A stretch of 64,000 bases of DNA from Zanthoxylum bungeanum (lineage: Eukaryota; Streptophyta; Magnoliopsida; Sapindales; Rutaceae): NCBI GenBank assembly GCA_019454045.1, contig SKCR01041573.1:1-64000 (forward strand). The letters are read 5' to 3'. Positions 32,697 to 43,173 of this stretch are shown here, one piece after another. The translations under genes were made by a program, and so were the position numbers. Within the stretch, counting starts at the first letter, position 1, and every line of letters begins with the position of its first letter. The notes beneath the pieces were generated by a model, which was given only the letters and a program-made list of their open reading frames with translations, had not been told where the DNA came from and searched no databases.

Positions 32697-34560
32697 CAAC
32701 TAAGAAGAAGTACACCGAAGTGTACTCTCATCATGTCTGCTAGGGTCAAAGTACTCAAAAGTTGATGGGAAGTCATCTCGCTTATTCACTCAAACTTTCT
32801 TAGAAGTCTCCTTTACTTGAGAACTTTTAGTTAGTAGTGTAAGTTTCTCACTAATGAGTTGAGTCTGTTTAGCTAGTGCAGAAACTTGAACAGCTAGATT
32901 TGAAGAACCAAACCTAGTCGAAACATTCTTAGGCCTTTTCTTTTATTTATGCAACAAGAATCACTTAGGCCTAATGTGTCATGCCTTGCCACAGTGATGA
33001 CATACAGGAAAACACCTCGGACTACAGCGAGGTTTACCGCCCACACCTATAGATTGAGGTTGTGATATAGGACAAGAAACAACATGAGTATTTTTATGAC
33101 ATTCAACGACATGTTTCTTATCTAGATTACATGAAGGAGGGATAGAGACACGCTAGTCCCTAACTCGCAGTCTAGCTTCTCAGTCTCACCAAAAAATACA
33201 AACATCAATGTTCTAACATTTTCATGTTCTACTTCTAAAAATTTAACTCTATCAGCAAGACACCTATTCCGCTCCTCGAGGCCGTCAATAACACTAAGGC
33301 TCTTTTCAAGCTTGACCTGAACTTCATTCTCTTCTAATTCCACTACTTTCAGCCTCCTATTGACCTTAATACTTGTCTTTTTAATCGCTAGATTCTCATT
33401 AAACTATTCAATATAAGCTACCTAAAGACTATTCTCATATACAGAGTCATCGTGAGAGAATTCTAATCCAACATCTTCATCATTAAGGTTATACTCTCTC
33501 TCACCTACAACACTTGTAGTAAAAGCAATGAAATTGTTTTTTCTCTTTAGGAGACTCATTAGAAGTATAGCCTCCTTTTGAATCCCAAAGTGAGGCTGCC
33601 ATAACTTTCTTGCCCTTTGACTTTAGGTATGTGATACATTCAAACCTAATATGCCCATACATTTCACATTTATGGCATTGGATAACGTGAGGTTTGTTAT
33701 CCTTATCCTCTATAGACTCCCTCATACTACGCTTACTCTCTATAGGTTTGTCCTCCTTATCCCTATCAGTACTACGTCCACTCGTCTTCATCTGAAGAAA
33801 TTTTTTATCTTTAGGAAACATGGCCAAATCAGAATCCGTAAGAGTATTATCATTATCATCACTTGACAGATCATGTCTAATTTACTTTGCGATCTTCATT
33901 GCTGTGGTCTTGGGCTTTCTATATACATGAAATTTTTTCTCATATACCTGTAGTTTTCCTATGAGGTCCTCTAGTTTAAGGTGATCTACCTCTAGTTTAA
34001 TGTGATCTAAGTCATTACTTTCCTCGATAGATGTTATCTTTGGTAAAACTGGTCAGGCAGAGATCTAAAGATTTTCCTAACTATTATATTCGTAGGAATA
34101 GTCTCGTGTAGGTTAAAGCTGGAGTTAACTATACCATTAATCTCAGCGTAAAATTCATCAAATTTTCCATCATCTTTCATCCTAGTGATCTCAAACCTAG
34201 TGGCAATCTCTTGAAGTCTATTATTCTTAATAGACAGTGTGCCCTCATACATAGTCTGAAGGATGTCCCATGCATCTTTGGCTACCTCGTACATTGAGAT
34301 TCTCCTAAACTCAGCGGAGCAAAAAACAACATGAATGGAATTAATGTTCTCTCTGTTCCTATTGCTAGCATCAAATTCTTCCTTAGTTCATGTCAGTTTA
34401 TCTTTAGGGGAGAAAATCCCATCAACCATAACCACGAGAGGTTTTCACCCGTACTCAACTGACATCCAGACCCTCTCATCTAAGGATTTAAGTAACACTC
34501 TCATGTGAATCTTTCAATACACGTACTCACTTCCATCTAAGAATGTGGGACAATTTAAGG
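32697..34560 (-). pseudogene. SIRE-like copia gag (5' third of a minus-strand element)
   Basis: The minus-strand frames give the copia gag (UBN2-type) order. An N-terminal FLDGSEYVY-like segment and LLKSLDERVWMSVEYG lie near 34420-34550 and contain TGA stops at Trp positions. AKDAWDILQTMYEG, RFEITRMKDDGKFDEFYAEI and VRKIFRSLPDQFYQR are at 34034-34294. The CCHC knuckle CHKCEMYGHIRFEC (33501-33827), a coiled-coil segment (33122-33343) and a second knuckle remnant with HIRPK near 32975 follow. Two knuckles plus a coiled coil suit SIRE/Maximus-type elements. Protease and pol are absent, because the sequence stops where the Angela LTR ends. Confidence 0.8.
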
Positions 34561-35008
34561 GTTGACATCTCTCCCGGGTCAATGATCGAGGTCAGGCATA
34601 CTTCGTCCTAGGTTTTGACCCTATGTGGAATTAAAACAATAATTCAGGATAAGTTCTAATTATTATTTCTATGAATTCACAACATGCACCCTTAAGTCTA
34701 AAGTAGATATAAAATATAGCAAAATACTAAAGAAATAAACAATCAACACAATAATTTTATTGACGAAGTGGAAAATTTGTGCCAGTAAAAAACCACTCTA
34801 GGTATCTAGTCTACCAGCCTAAATCGACTATAATGAGAAAACTTACAATGATGGCATAAGACCTATGGCAGCAACCCGCCTACCTCTAGATTGTAATAAC
34901 CTGAAAAACTCATCGAGCTCACACCGAGCGATCTTCTCTAAAACCTCTGAAGTCTCTAAGTGGATCAACCCAGCAAACTCACGATGCCGGAACTCTGACT
35001 ACCAATCT

Positions 35009-35666
35009 TCTTCCTAAAGAACTCTGAAGGCTAAGGAAATTGGGTTAGGGTAGTGTTTCTGTACTGACGATATATCAAAGAAGGATCTCACCGAAATATA
35101 GAAGACAAGAATAATCATTGTAATCTTCAAGGTGGATTGTCAAAAAGGTTGAAACAAAAGGTTTGTAGGCTTTGAATAATATGTTTTTAATACTTGTGAA
35201 GGTGGCTCTAAGTTTTTTTTATATATGTAGGCTAAAGATAAGTGTTTCCTAGTATAAGTCTAGCTTAAAATGCATCTAAAATAATTCACTTATGCACGGG
35301 CATTCGAACTCCTCTCAAATGCACCCCAAAAACAAAGTTTCTACCTCTGGGTGTTCGAATGCAAATATGAGCGCAACCCAAACGCACGTCGCAGACTGGT
35401 TTTGAGGGGCAACTTAAAACGCTTCTAACTTTCTCGTTCCTTGGCCAAATCATGCGTTTATATGTATGTGATCATCTTTGATTATTCTTTCTAATGACAC
35501 TGACATCATGTCAATTGTAGCTCTAAATCTTCTGGAATGTTCAAAAAATTGAATATCGCTATGATATCTCCATCTGATGTTGTCCAAATACTTGTCCAAT
35601 TGCTTCGAGAACTTCAATACTCATTACACTTCAATTAAACTTATTTTATTACGGATATTGCCAACA
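35009..35666 (-). repeat. 5' LTR of the SIRE-like copia
   Basis: On the minus strand it starts TGTTGGCAATATCCG at 35666. A degenerate primer-binding site (TTGGTAGTCAGAGTTCC on the minus strand, 34991-35007) follows its inner end. The 450 bp from there to gag form the leader. The inner LTR boundary is inferred from the PBS. The outer flank has no testable target duplication because the other end is lost. Confidence 0.5.
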
Positions 35667-36800
35667 AATATAGAACTAACATTAACCATAATAACACTTA
35701 TATTGAGTTCAATCATAAACATATGAACTAAGTCAGTCACTTTGAGCTCAATTCCAGACAAGTATATTTCAGTCATAATCGTAGCAACATTTAGTCTATT
35801 TACAATCCCAAGCCATGCCTCCAAACATTCTTAATGGTTAATGGAACCAACTCCAATTTTCATGGTTACTAAAAGCACTGGATCATCCTTGATTATAACA
35901 ATTTAAATTTATAATTTAATTTTGTACCCAATGAAAAAAAAAAGAAAAAAAAGAAGAAGAAAGAAATGTTGGTCAAACCTCAAATTTGTCAAAAAATACT
36001 AAAATTTGATAATGAAAAAAAATAAAAATAAAAATAAAAAAGATTAAATATTCTTAAACTTAAGAGCTTGCAATTTATTTTTCTTTTAATAGAAAGATAT
36101 ATTGATAAAGGCTAAAGATTACAAATTATAAATGGAGGGGGAATCCGTATTCAAAAACCAAAAATCTCTTCTTTGCACACAATCTTGGCAATCCTATGAG
36201 TAGATATATTACAGATTTTTGTGAAAAATTGCTGTCACTACATAATGAATGCCAAAATTGACGGCCTATGCTTCTGCAAATTTTACATTTAATTATTCTC
36301 TATTAAAAAAATATCTTAACAACAGCAACAATACTCTATGATTTTTATCATTTAAAAATTTAAAAATTAATTTGTCATTAAAAAAATAAAAATTGAGTAA
36401 TGAAATAATACTCCAAAAGGACAAGTATCAAAAAGCCATTCACAATAGCCATCCTCCGGTCTTTCGTTTTCCAAATTTTCCTTTTTGGTTGGCACTTGGC
36501 CGTGTATCGCGGCGAATATGATAAATTTTGTTACCGTATGAGAACATTTCACGTGCATAATCAAATACACGCGTGGACATTTTTTTATGTCTTATTTTTC
36601 TCGTATATAGTCCAAGGTAATTATTAAATCATTGAGTATGTGCACATCTAACATGCCTGAAGCAAGATGTAAATTGTTTTTAAAATCTAAAACAATTTGG
36701 GTTATTATTAATTACCCACCAATTTCTCGATAATTCAAAGTTTGGGTCCCTAATCACCCTTAATCTTCTAAGTAACACTACCATATTAGTATGTTGCAAT
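35667..36800. other. AT-rich intergenic DNA
   Basis: I see no gene. It contains A-rich simple repeats (35932-35965, 36015-36045) and short chance ORFs (36367-36570, minus). Near 36552 is ACGTGCATAATC followed by ACACGCGTGG, light-response/ABA-like boxes that may be coincidental. Confidence 0.5.
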
Positions 36801-37105
36801 CATTGTTTTTAAATCGACCAGAAACATACCGTGATTCCGATCCAATTGAATTCAAAAAATTTAGGGTTAAAAAATTGATCAAAATCGGAGAAAATTGGTA
36901 AAATCGATGAACCGACTCGATTAGTTCTTAATTCACTTTATTTTTTTAAACCAAAAAATAAAAATAAATATTTTCATATAATTTTTAATTAATTAAAATT
37001 ATTTATGACAACAATCGGTTTTCTGGTTCAATAAGAATGATTCAACCGATCGAACCAGTGATTTATTGAATCTTTTAGATCACCGATCCACTTTTTAAAA
37101 CATTG
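36801..37105. mobile_element. hAT-type MITE
   Basis: 305 bp with imperfect terminal inverted repeats, CATTGTTTTTAAA at the left and the complement of CAATGTTTTAAAA at the right. It is flanked by an 8-bp duplication with one mismatch, GTTGCAAT (36793-36800) and GTTGTAAT (37106-37113). TIR type and 8-bp duplication are diagnostic of the hAT superfamily. The interior has short subterminal inverted motifs (ACCGACTCGA, CGATCGAACC) and no ORF. Confidence 0.75.
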
Positions 37106-37154
37106 GTTGTAATTGACTAAAGATTTCAACCATGATTTTCTAATGGGTCATGTT

Positions 37155-37805
37155 GCGTATCTAACTTACATATATTTTTATCATATGTTCCCTCTCACGC
37201 TACCACGTGGCACCACAAAATTAGAGGATAAAATTATATTTAAGTCCACACTTTAATTAACATTTATAATATATTGAAGGATAAAATTATATTTAAGTCC
37301 CCACTTTAATTAATATTTATAATATATTGAATTTTCAAATATATTTATATATATTTACAGTTCATTTTTATCAATGTTTATGATATATTGAATTTTCATA
37401 CATCTCGATATTTACAACGCATTTTAATTAATGTACATGATACATTAAATTTCACACATCTTGATATCTAATATCTAATATCTAAGTTACATATATTTTT
37501 GTCCTATGTTCCCTCTGGTGTTGCCACGTGACACCACAAAAATTAGGGAATTAAATAATATTTAAATCATCACTTTAATTCATATTTATAATATATTGAA
37601 GGATGAAATTATATTTAAGTCCCCTCTTTTATTAGTATTTATAATATATATTGATTAAATCACACATCTCGATATCTACAACGCAAAATTGATGTTTATG
37701 ATAGATTGAATATCACACATCTCAATATTTACAACTCATTTTAATCAATGATTATGATACATTGAATTAGAACATATCTCAATATTTACAATATAATTCA
37801 GATTC
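37155..37805. repeat. Two-copy tandem duplication of about 324 bp
   Basis: A segment marked by CTTACATATATTTTT, TGTTCCCTCT and a CCACGTGGCACCACAAAA-like core (37200) recurs at 37484 with CCACGTGACACCACAAAA. Within each copy a shorter unit (TATAATATATTGAAGGAT) is itself repeated. Divergence between copies is moderate. It lies 350-1,000 bp upstream of the candidate host gene. Confidence 0.75.
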
Positions 37806-38042
37806 TACAAGATTTATATATGTTTTTTTTTCTGTTCTATCTATCTCATTATGATCCTATACCTATAAAAATGAACATTGAGATATATTGAAAAATATGT
37901 GATAGAATTAGAATATCACACTCTTACTTTGATATACGACTTTATTTAGTGGCAGACTAAGCCGATTTTGGTCAGTTCTATCTATCTTTTGTTTTCTTTT
38001 TAAAAAATAAAAACCACAACAACCCGCGGGTCTATTTACATC

Positions 38043-38058
38043 TAATATAAATAAATAA
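38043..38058 (+). promoter_or_regulatory. Putative TATA box of the 93-codon gene
   Basis: TAATATAAATAAATAA lies about 110 bp upstream of the ATG, followed by a CA/AG-rich 5'-UTR-like stretch without upstream ATGs from about 38078. Spacing fits a plant core promoter. Confidence 0.45.
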
Positions 38059-38153
38059 CAAGCTTCATTAAGAGTGTACTCAAAGCTTACTCACATAATT
38101 ACCATACCCACCACCAGCGAAAAAGAATCACACACAAGAGCAAGAAAAATAGA

Positions 38154-38435
38154 ATGGGCAATTTGGTTGGAAAGAACAAAGAGGTGCATCCATTGAAGCA
38201 AGAAAGCGAGGAACTTGCAAGGCTTAATGAACAATCAACCAATGATATCTTGAGGGTCAAGGTACTTCTTACTAAAAGGAAATTGAATGAGTTGATGGCA
38301 AAGTCGGATTTGAGCAAAGATGATTCAGAGCTAGGCCGGTTGATATTGCAAGAATGCTTTGAAGGTAACCTAACTGCTCGTGTTGTTGCAACAGATTATT
38401 CCATGAAGTGGGGTTTGAGTACCATCCATGAATAG
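38154..38435 (+). CDS. Short hypothetical host protein with MGN N-terminus (93 aa)
   Basis: A 93-codon single-exon ORF in the least repetitive part of the window. The protein is hydrophilic and mainly helical by composition. It starts MGNLVGKNKE (Gly2 could be N-myristoylated, though position 6 is not Ser/Thr), has an E/L-rich segment (residues 15-30), then RVKVLLTKRKLNELMAKSD (37-55), and ends with ELGRLILQECFEGN and a short tail. No transmembrane segment or signal peptide is visible. The TATA-like box, A-rich 5' UTR and AT-rich 3' flank support a real gene, and none of the surrounding transposons accounts for it. I do not recognise its function. A truncated fragment of a longer gene cannot be excluded. 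Confidence 0.6.
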   Translation: MGNLVGKNKEVHPLKQESEELARLNEQSTNDILRVKVLLTKRKLNELMAKSDLSKDDSELGRLILQECFEGNLTARVVATDYSMKWGLSTIHE

Positions 38436-38760
38436 AAAACTTATTTCTTTTAGTTTTGTCTATAAATAAATAAATATATAGATATATATGTGTGTATATA
38501 TGTATATATATGCTGGATATTGGGAAGATTTATTAATATGAGCAACAGATCCAAAACCTGAGAACAGAAAAAGTTTTGCTTCTAATTTTGATGATAATCT
38601 TCAACGGTTCATCTTCAATGCATACGCCGTTTATTTTCTTTGGAGATTGTGATTTTCCTCCTAATGTTTATACCATCTACTACTTACGTTTTACTGTTTT
38701 TATAATACCGCAATACTTCATTTTGTCAAAAAATCAAAGAAATACTCTAACTTTATTAAT
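38436..38760 (+). other. 3' flank of the 93-codon gene with TA/TG microsatellite
   Basis: Contains an ATAAATAAATA/TATATATGTGTG microsatellite (38463-38512) that could lie in the 3' UTR, plus AATAAA-like signals at 38464. The plus ORF 38576-38767 is hydrophobic, low-complexity and unsupported. Confidence 0.4.
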
Positions 38761-38771
38761 GCTTTGACAAA

Positions 38772-38953
38772 TTTTTTTTTTTTTTTGAAATCGTTGGAAA
38801 CCCACCACCAAACCATCCCTTCCGGGCTTAAGCAGAGCAGGTAAAATTACGGGTTGTCCCAGGCTCTTACAAGAAACGCACTCACTGAATTCGAACACAC
38901 GACCTCAATATGAGATCCTAAACCCTACACCATCAAGCCACACCCCTTGGGAC
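38772..38953 (-). mobile_element. tRNA-derived SINE with poly(A) tail
   Basis: On the minus strand the body starts at 38953 (GTCCCAAGGGG), has an A-box-like TGGCTTGATGG (38930-38940) and a B-box-like GTGTTCGAATTC (38887-38898), and ends in a run of 16 A (38772-38787). It is flanked by a 14-bp duplication with one mismatch, GCTTTGACAAATTT (38761-38774) and GCTTTGACACATTT (38954-38967). Pol III boxes, size (about 180 bp), tail and long duplication together identify a SINE. It sits 340 bp downstream of the candidate gene. It is not a tRNA gene: no cloverleaf can be drawn after the B box. Confidence 0.85.
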
Positions 38954-38967
38954 GCTTTGACACATTT

Positions 38968-39143
38968 ACCTTTGACATAAACAATAATTAATAATTTTGC
39001 ATCATAATTAATTCATTAAAATACTTACAAATATACGAAAATTATTATAAATATAATATCTTTGTAGAAAATTATTATAAAATATAATATTTAATTTTAT
39101 AATACATTATAATGAATGAATAAAATAAAACCAGAATATAGTT
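38968..39143. other. AT-rich spacer with tandem AT repeats
   Basis: The motif AAATTATTATAAA occurs repeatedly and no gene is seen. The last five bases (39139-39143, TAGTT) are the target duplication of the next element. Confidence 0.6.
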
Positions 39144-39914
39144 TGTTGACGGCGGATTTTGGTCTCAGGGTAATATTGGAATATCACTCCCGAAGAAATC
39201 CTCTCTCAATAGTGAATTTGTTTGGTTATGGGGGACCAAAGGCAAATTTAGCAGAAAACAGATAAACACACCAATCAACAAGGGGATTTAACGTGGTTCG
39301 GTGGATTTGGATCCGACCTACGTCCACGGACACAAAAAAGATGGTACTTTTATTACTTAAACACTCTTTTCGGGTCTCTTTTTGTTTTCTACAAGTCAGC
39401 GCTTGAAGATTCAGATCCCTTATTTTTGATGCCTTTTACACATACTCTGCCCTCCTATTTATAATAGTGTAGAAATCATATTCCTTCTCCTATAAGAATT
39501 TCCTAGTTGAAACTATTCCCTTTTCCCATAAGGATTCCTAGTCAAAACTACCTTTATTTTCTTTATCATACTAGGACATTGACTTACTAGTTTACCTCAT
39601 GAAAGTAGGATAACTTATTATCTTATCTTGTATGGATAGAATGCTTTATTTTCTCGAACATGTCTTGCCCTATGCTCGGTCTTCATGTGGTCGGTCATAA
39701 TAGTCTTTTGTACTGAGAATGCTGCTGTCGACCTGATAATTACCCGGTCATCTTGAACTCAAGTGCTCGGTCACTAACCGTAAAGTTCCCGGCCTCTTAC
39801 TGTTGACTTTTTAGTGGTCGGGTCGGCATTAATAATCTTGACTGAGAAGTGAATTACCTTTTTACCCCTGTCGTGCTGCTTTAAATAACATAGTGCCTGA
39901 AAACACCATCAACA
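39144..39914 (-). repeat. 3' LTR of the LARD-like element
   Basis: 771 bp. Identical to the right LTR except at two positions noticed by eye. On the minus strand a short purine tract (AGGGGACATA) precedes it. Confidence 0.92.
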
Positions 39915-40329
39915 TATGTCCCCTAGTTCTCGGTTCCAACGAGTATGTAAGTTGGTGCCGGGAACTATATAAAGATGGTGTGCTGATCGCCTTGCTGGTG
40001 GTCGCTCCAGAAATCACAGAGAAATTACCTTCGCCATCAACTAAGTCTTCTGTTTCTATCTTCATATCCTCGGTTATTGGAGATGCTGATCCTATTCAGA
40101 ACGATTCTCCACCTCAAAGCAAATTTCTTACTTGGGTCGTTCCATCAGGAGATGAAGTTCCTCTTGTTGTCCAAACTAGGAATGACTCCTCCTCTGTAAT
40201 ATATGTACCAGAGATTTAAAGGTCTTGACCTCTGACTGATCCAATCTTGATTGTGAGGAGAAAATTTTGCCTCTGAGCTAACGATGATGTGCTCGGTGGC
40301 ATGTGATCCTGTCTCGAGCTGTGAGAGAT

Positions 40330-40903
40330 GCTCGGTCCTGAGGGAATGTTACGTCCCCAGTCCGAAGGACTGACTCGGTGGGACGCAACCCGACCCCGAA
40401 TGAAGAGAGGCACTTGGACCTGGGGGAATGTTACGTCCCCAGTCCGAAGGGCTGACTCGGTGGGACGTACCCCGACCCCAAGCTGAGAAAGACACTTGGA
40501 CCTGGGGGAATGTTACGTCCCCAGTCCGAAGAGGTAGACTCGGTGGGACGTAACCCGACCCCGAGTGAAGAGAGGCACTTGGACCTGAAGGAATGTTACG
40601 TCCCCAGTCCGAAGGGCTGACTCGGTGAGACGTACCCCGACCCCGAGCTGAGAAAGACACTTGGACCTGGGGGAATGTTACGTCCCCAGACCGAAGAGGT
40701 AGACTCGGTGGGACGTAACCCGACCCCGAGTGAAGAGAGGCACTTGGACTTGGGGGAATGTTACGTCCCCAGTCCAAAGGGCTGACTCGGTGGGACGTAC
40801 CCCGACCCCGAGCTGAGAAAGACACTTGGACCTGGGGGAATGTTACATCCCCAGTCGAAGGGCTGACTCGGTGGGACGTAACCCGACCCCGAGTCGAATA
40901 ACT
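40330..40903. repeat. 82-bp GC-rich tandem array, 7 copies
   Basis: The ACGTCCCC landmark starts at 40351, 40433, 40515, 40598, 40680, 40763 and 40845 (as ACATCCCC), a period of 82-83 bp. Each unit holds two facing segments, TTACGTCCCCAGTCCGA and TCGGTGGGACGTAA, that can pair into a hairpin. Alternate units differ slightly (two-unit higher-order pattern). The repeat-protein-like minus ORF 40349-40978 is a by-product of the period. Confidence 0.95.
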
Positions 40904-40906
40904 AAG

Positions 40907-41078
40907 TGGCCTTGGCGGAACGAATCCAGCTTCGAGCAGATTAATCAAGTGGCCTCGGCGGAACGAATCCAGCCCCAAGCCGATTAATCAGGTGGCCTCG
41001 GCGGAACGAATCCAGCCCCGAGCCGATTAATCAAGTGGCCTCGGCGGAATGCATCCAGTCCCGAGCCGATTAATCAGG
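40907..41078. repeat. 43-bp tandem array, 4 copies
   Basis: Units start at 40907, 40950, 40993 and 41036 with the core CTCGGCGGAACGAATCCAGC followed by CCCGAGCC. The core is recognisably related to the CTCGGTGGGACGTA…CCCCGAG part of the 82-bp unit. Two more copies lie at about 42138-42225. Confidence 0.92.
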
Positions 41079-41344
41079 TGGGATTTACCCAGAAGGGAAG
41101 TGAATCAACCTTTTGAAGCCGTACTGAGTCCGGCACAGGCGTCCCCCTACCAGACCAGCGGAAAACGAAAACAAAACTCTGAAAAATAAAATTAAAGGGT
41201 GGGGGCGACTTAGCGCTTGTCCCAAAATAAAACGTTTCGCAAATATAAACAACAACATGGATGCCTCAAAACAGCGTCCCGTCTGAGGTCTCCAAAACAT
41301 AATTCTGAATCTTTCAATTCAGTGTCCCGGCGAACCAGGATTCG

Positions 41345-41800
41345 GATCAGAAGAGTGTTTGATTGGTAAGGGCACATCCTCTACACGTCGGTTCACTGGG
41401 GAGCCTGTGTATTGTATGAGGGCTCCTCCTTACCACGCTGGAGTAGGCACACGCTACAGGGGCACAACGCATCCCCGTGCTGCGTCTCTCGCGGATCCGG
41501 ATGATGAATGGATCAAAGAGTGTCCGGGATACTAAGGGCACATTCATCCTTAGGTCCGGCATCACTGGAGCTAGCAATCGTCACGGGGGCATCATTATCC
41601 CCCGTGCTATGCTTTCCCACGGATCCATTACATCGGGTAAGTGAGGATCAAAGAGTGTTCGACACATTAAGGGCATATTCCTCCTTATGTTCGGTAACAC
41701 TGGAGTAAGCAATCGCCACGGGAATATCATCCCTCCCCGTGCTATGCTTCTCACGGATCCTATGCATCGAGTATGTCCCTGAGGACCCCGAGCCAAGAGA
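41345..41800. repeat. Three-copy repeat of about 140-165 bp in the LARD-like element
   Basis: Copies begin near 41345, 41511 and 41648 with GATCAAAGAGTGT (first copy GATCAGAAGAGTGT), followed by AAGGGCACAT-type, CACTGGAG, GCAATCG and CCCGTGCTATGC-type blocks and a GGATCC. The interval between this and the other arrays (41080-41344) has unique GC-rich sequence. Confidence 0.8.
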
Positions 41801-41803
41801 GAT

Positions 41804-42120
41804 ACTTGGTTCTGGGGGAATGTCTCGTCCCCAGACCAATGAGCATGACTCGGTGGGACGTAACCTGACCCCGAGCTGAAAAAGGCACTTGGAACTGGGG
41901 GAATGTTACGTCCCCAGTCCGAAGGGCTGACTCGGTGGGACATACCCCGACCCCGAGCTGAAAAAGGCACTTGGACCTAGGGGAATGTTACGTACCCAGT
42001 CCGAAGGGCTGACTCGGTGGGACGTCCCCCGACCCCGAGCTAAAGAGACATTTGGTTCTGGGGGAATGTTCCGTCCCCAGGCCAATAAGCACGACTCGGT
42101 GGGATGTAACCCGACCCCTG
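41804..42120. repeat. Second block of the 82-bp array, 4 copies
   Basis: CGTCCCC-type landmarks at about 41827, 41909, 41991 and 42073, with the same 82-bp period and the same facing inverted segments as at 40330-40903. Confidence 0.9.
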
Positions 42121-42410
42121 AGTCGAATAGTATAGCAGCCTCGGCGGAACGAGATCCAGCCCCGAGCCGATGAAGAGGCCTCGGCGGAACAAACTCCAGC
42201 CCCGAGCCGATGATTGAAGTGGCATCGGTGCCAACTGTCCTCTGTAATGGGCGTTGAGTATGTCTCCCGTGCGAAGATGTCCGGATACTCTTTTAGACAT
42301 TCTAGTAGGCTATGTCTCAGGGTTTTGTCCAAGCCTCCCCCTATTTTTATGTTTTTTTTTTGGTCCGAAGAGTTCTATCCCTTCTAATTCTTCAGCCGCC
42401 GCTAGCCGGG

Positions 42411-43124
42411 CTATTCTGTTTGGCCGAGGACTAGGATCTCCACTGGCTTTTCCTCCGTCTTCATTCCTTTGCCGTTTTTTGGTACCCTCCTCAATGCAGA
42501 GGGTTTCTCGTGAGAGAGTTGCAAAGCAGCTGCAGGCTGCCTTCTGACTCCGCATGCGATCCCGATCCCTTCCCGGGTGTCTCCTGTATCTGTTTTGAGA
42601 TTTGTCCTCCACTTGGCCATCTTTTTTTTTAACCAAGATTTTACCTCGCTATTTGGGCCGCCATGTCGCCTTCTGTGATCTTCTTCATGTCTGTTACGCC
42701 GGGTGCGATATTCCTTACGCCTTGGAATCTCCCGCACAGTTTCGTCGTACTCTGTGTCTCCTCTTCTAGTGTAGCAGAGACTATCATAAGAGGAATTTGT
42801 CGAAAGTCTATCTTCTTCTTCTTCCCATGTGTCCTCTGTTTGTGAATCTTTTTCCATAACTATGGATTTTATCCCGTAAGGCCCCCTCCTCCTAGGTCCA
42901 TCGTCCTCACTTGTATCCACAACCCTCTTTCCATCTGCTATCTCGTTCCTTCGTCGGCTAGTCCCGGCCTCGTCGTGTGCTCCCTCTATCTTTTCCAACC
43001 GGTCTACTATGGTTTTTAGCAAGGTTTGATTTTCCTTCCTTTCTTTCCTTAGGTTCTCCTCGATCTTCTTCATCCAATCTGTGGCTGAGTTTCCTGATGA
43101 CTGGTGGTTCCCGTCTTCCGCCAT
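42411..43124 (-). CDS. gag-like ORF of the LARD-like element
   Basis: Starts at ATG 43124, about 30 bp after the primer-binding site, where gag is expected. It encodes about 237 residues. The N-terminal part is MAEDGNHQSSG followed by a predicted coiled coil (WMKKIEENLRKERKENQTLL). The middle is Arg/Glu/Asp-rich (RRRNEIADGKR, RRKEYRTRRNR) with an acidic EEEEDR patch. It resembles the N-terminal, pre-core part of gypsy gag and lacks the conserved gag core and zinc knuckle. An A-run near 42628 may be a frameshift site. The in-frame extension to 43217 crosses the PBS and LTR and is not a start. Confidence 0.55.
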   Translation of the reverse strand: MAEDGNHQSSGNSATDWMKKIEENLRKERKENQTLLKTIVDRLEKIEGAHDEAGTSRRRNEIADGKRVVDTSEDDGPRRRGPYGIKSIVMEKDSQTEDTWEEEEDRLSTNSSYDSLCYTRRGDTEYDETVREIPRRKEYRTRRNRHEEDHRRRHGGPNSEVKSWLKKKMAKWRTNLKTDTGDTREGIGIACGVRRQPAAALQLSHEKPSALRRVPKNGKGMKTEEKPVEILVLGQTE

Positions 43125-43154
43125 TGTCTTACACGAGTTGCTTTTTGTCCAGTT

Positions 43155-43173
43155 TCCCACAGACGGCGCCAAC
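43155..43173 (-). other. Primer-binding site of the LARD-like element
   Basis: Minus strand TTGGCGCCGTCTGTGGGA directly follows the right LTR. This TGGCGCCGTC form is typical of many plant Ty3/gypsy elements and sets the orientation. Confidence 0.85.

Noticed and set aside
10412..32701. A single target duplication for the whole Angela chain
   Set aside because: ATTCA before 10417 and CAACT after 32696 do not match; no pair of outer flanks gives a 5-bp duplication.
38772..38953. Possible tRNA gene on the minus strand because of A/B-box-like motifs
   Set aside because: No cloverleaf or acceptor stem can be drawn, and it has a poly(A) tail and a 14-bp target duplication, so it is a SINE.
40349..40978. 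209-codon minus-strand ORF resembling a repeat protein
   Set aside because: It is generated by the GC-rich tandem array; the 82/83-bp period shifts frame between units, so repeats are read in different frames.
40330..42120. Regular 82-bp spacing suggested a CRISPR-like repeat-spacer array
   Set aside because: The whole 82-bp unit repeats, with no unique spacers. It lies inside a plant LTR element with PBS and target duplications.
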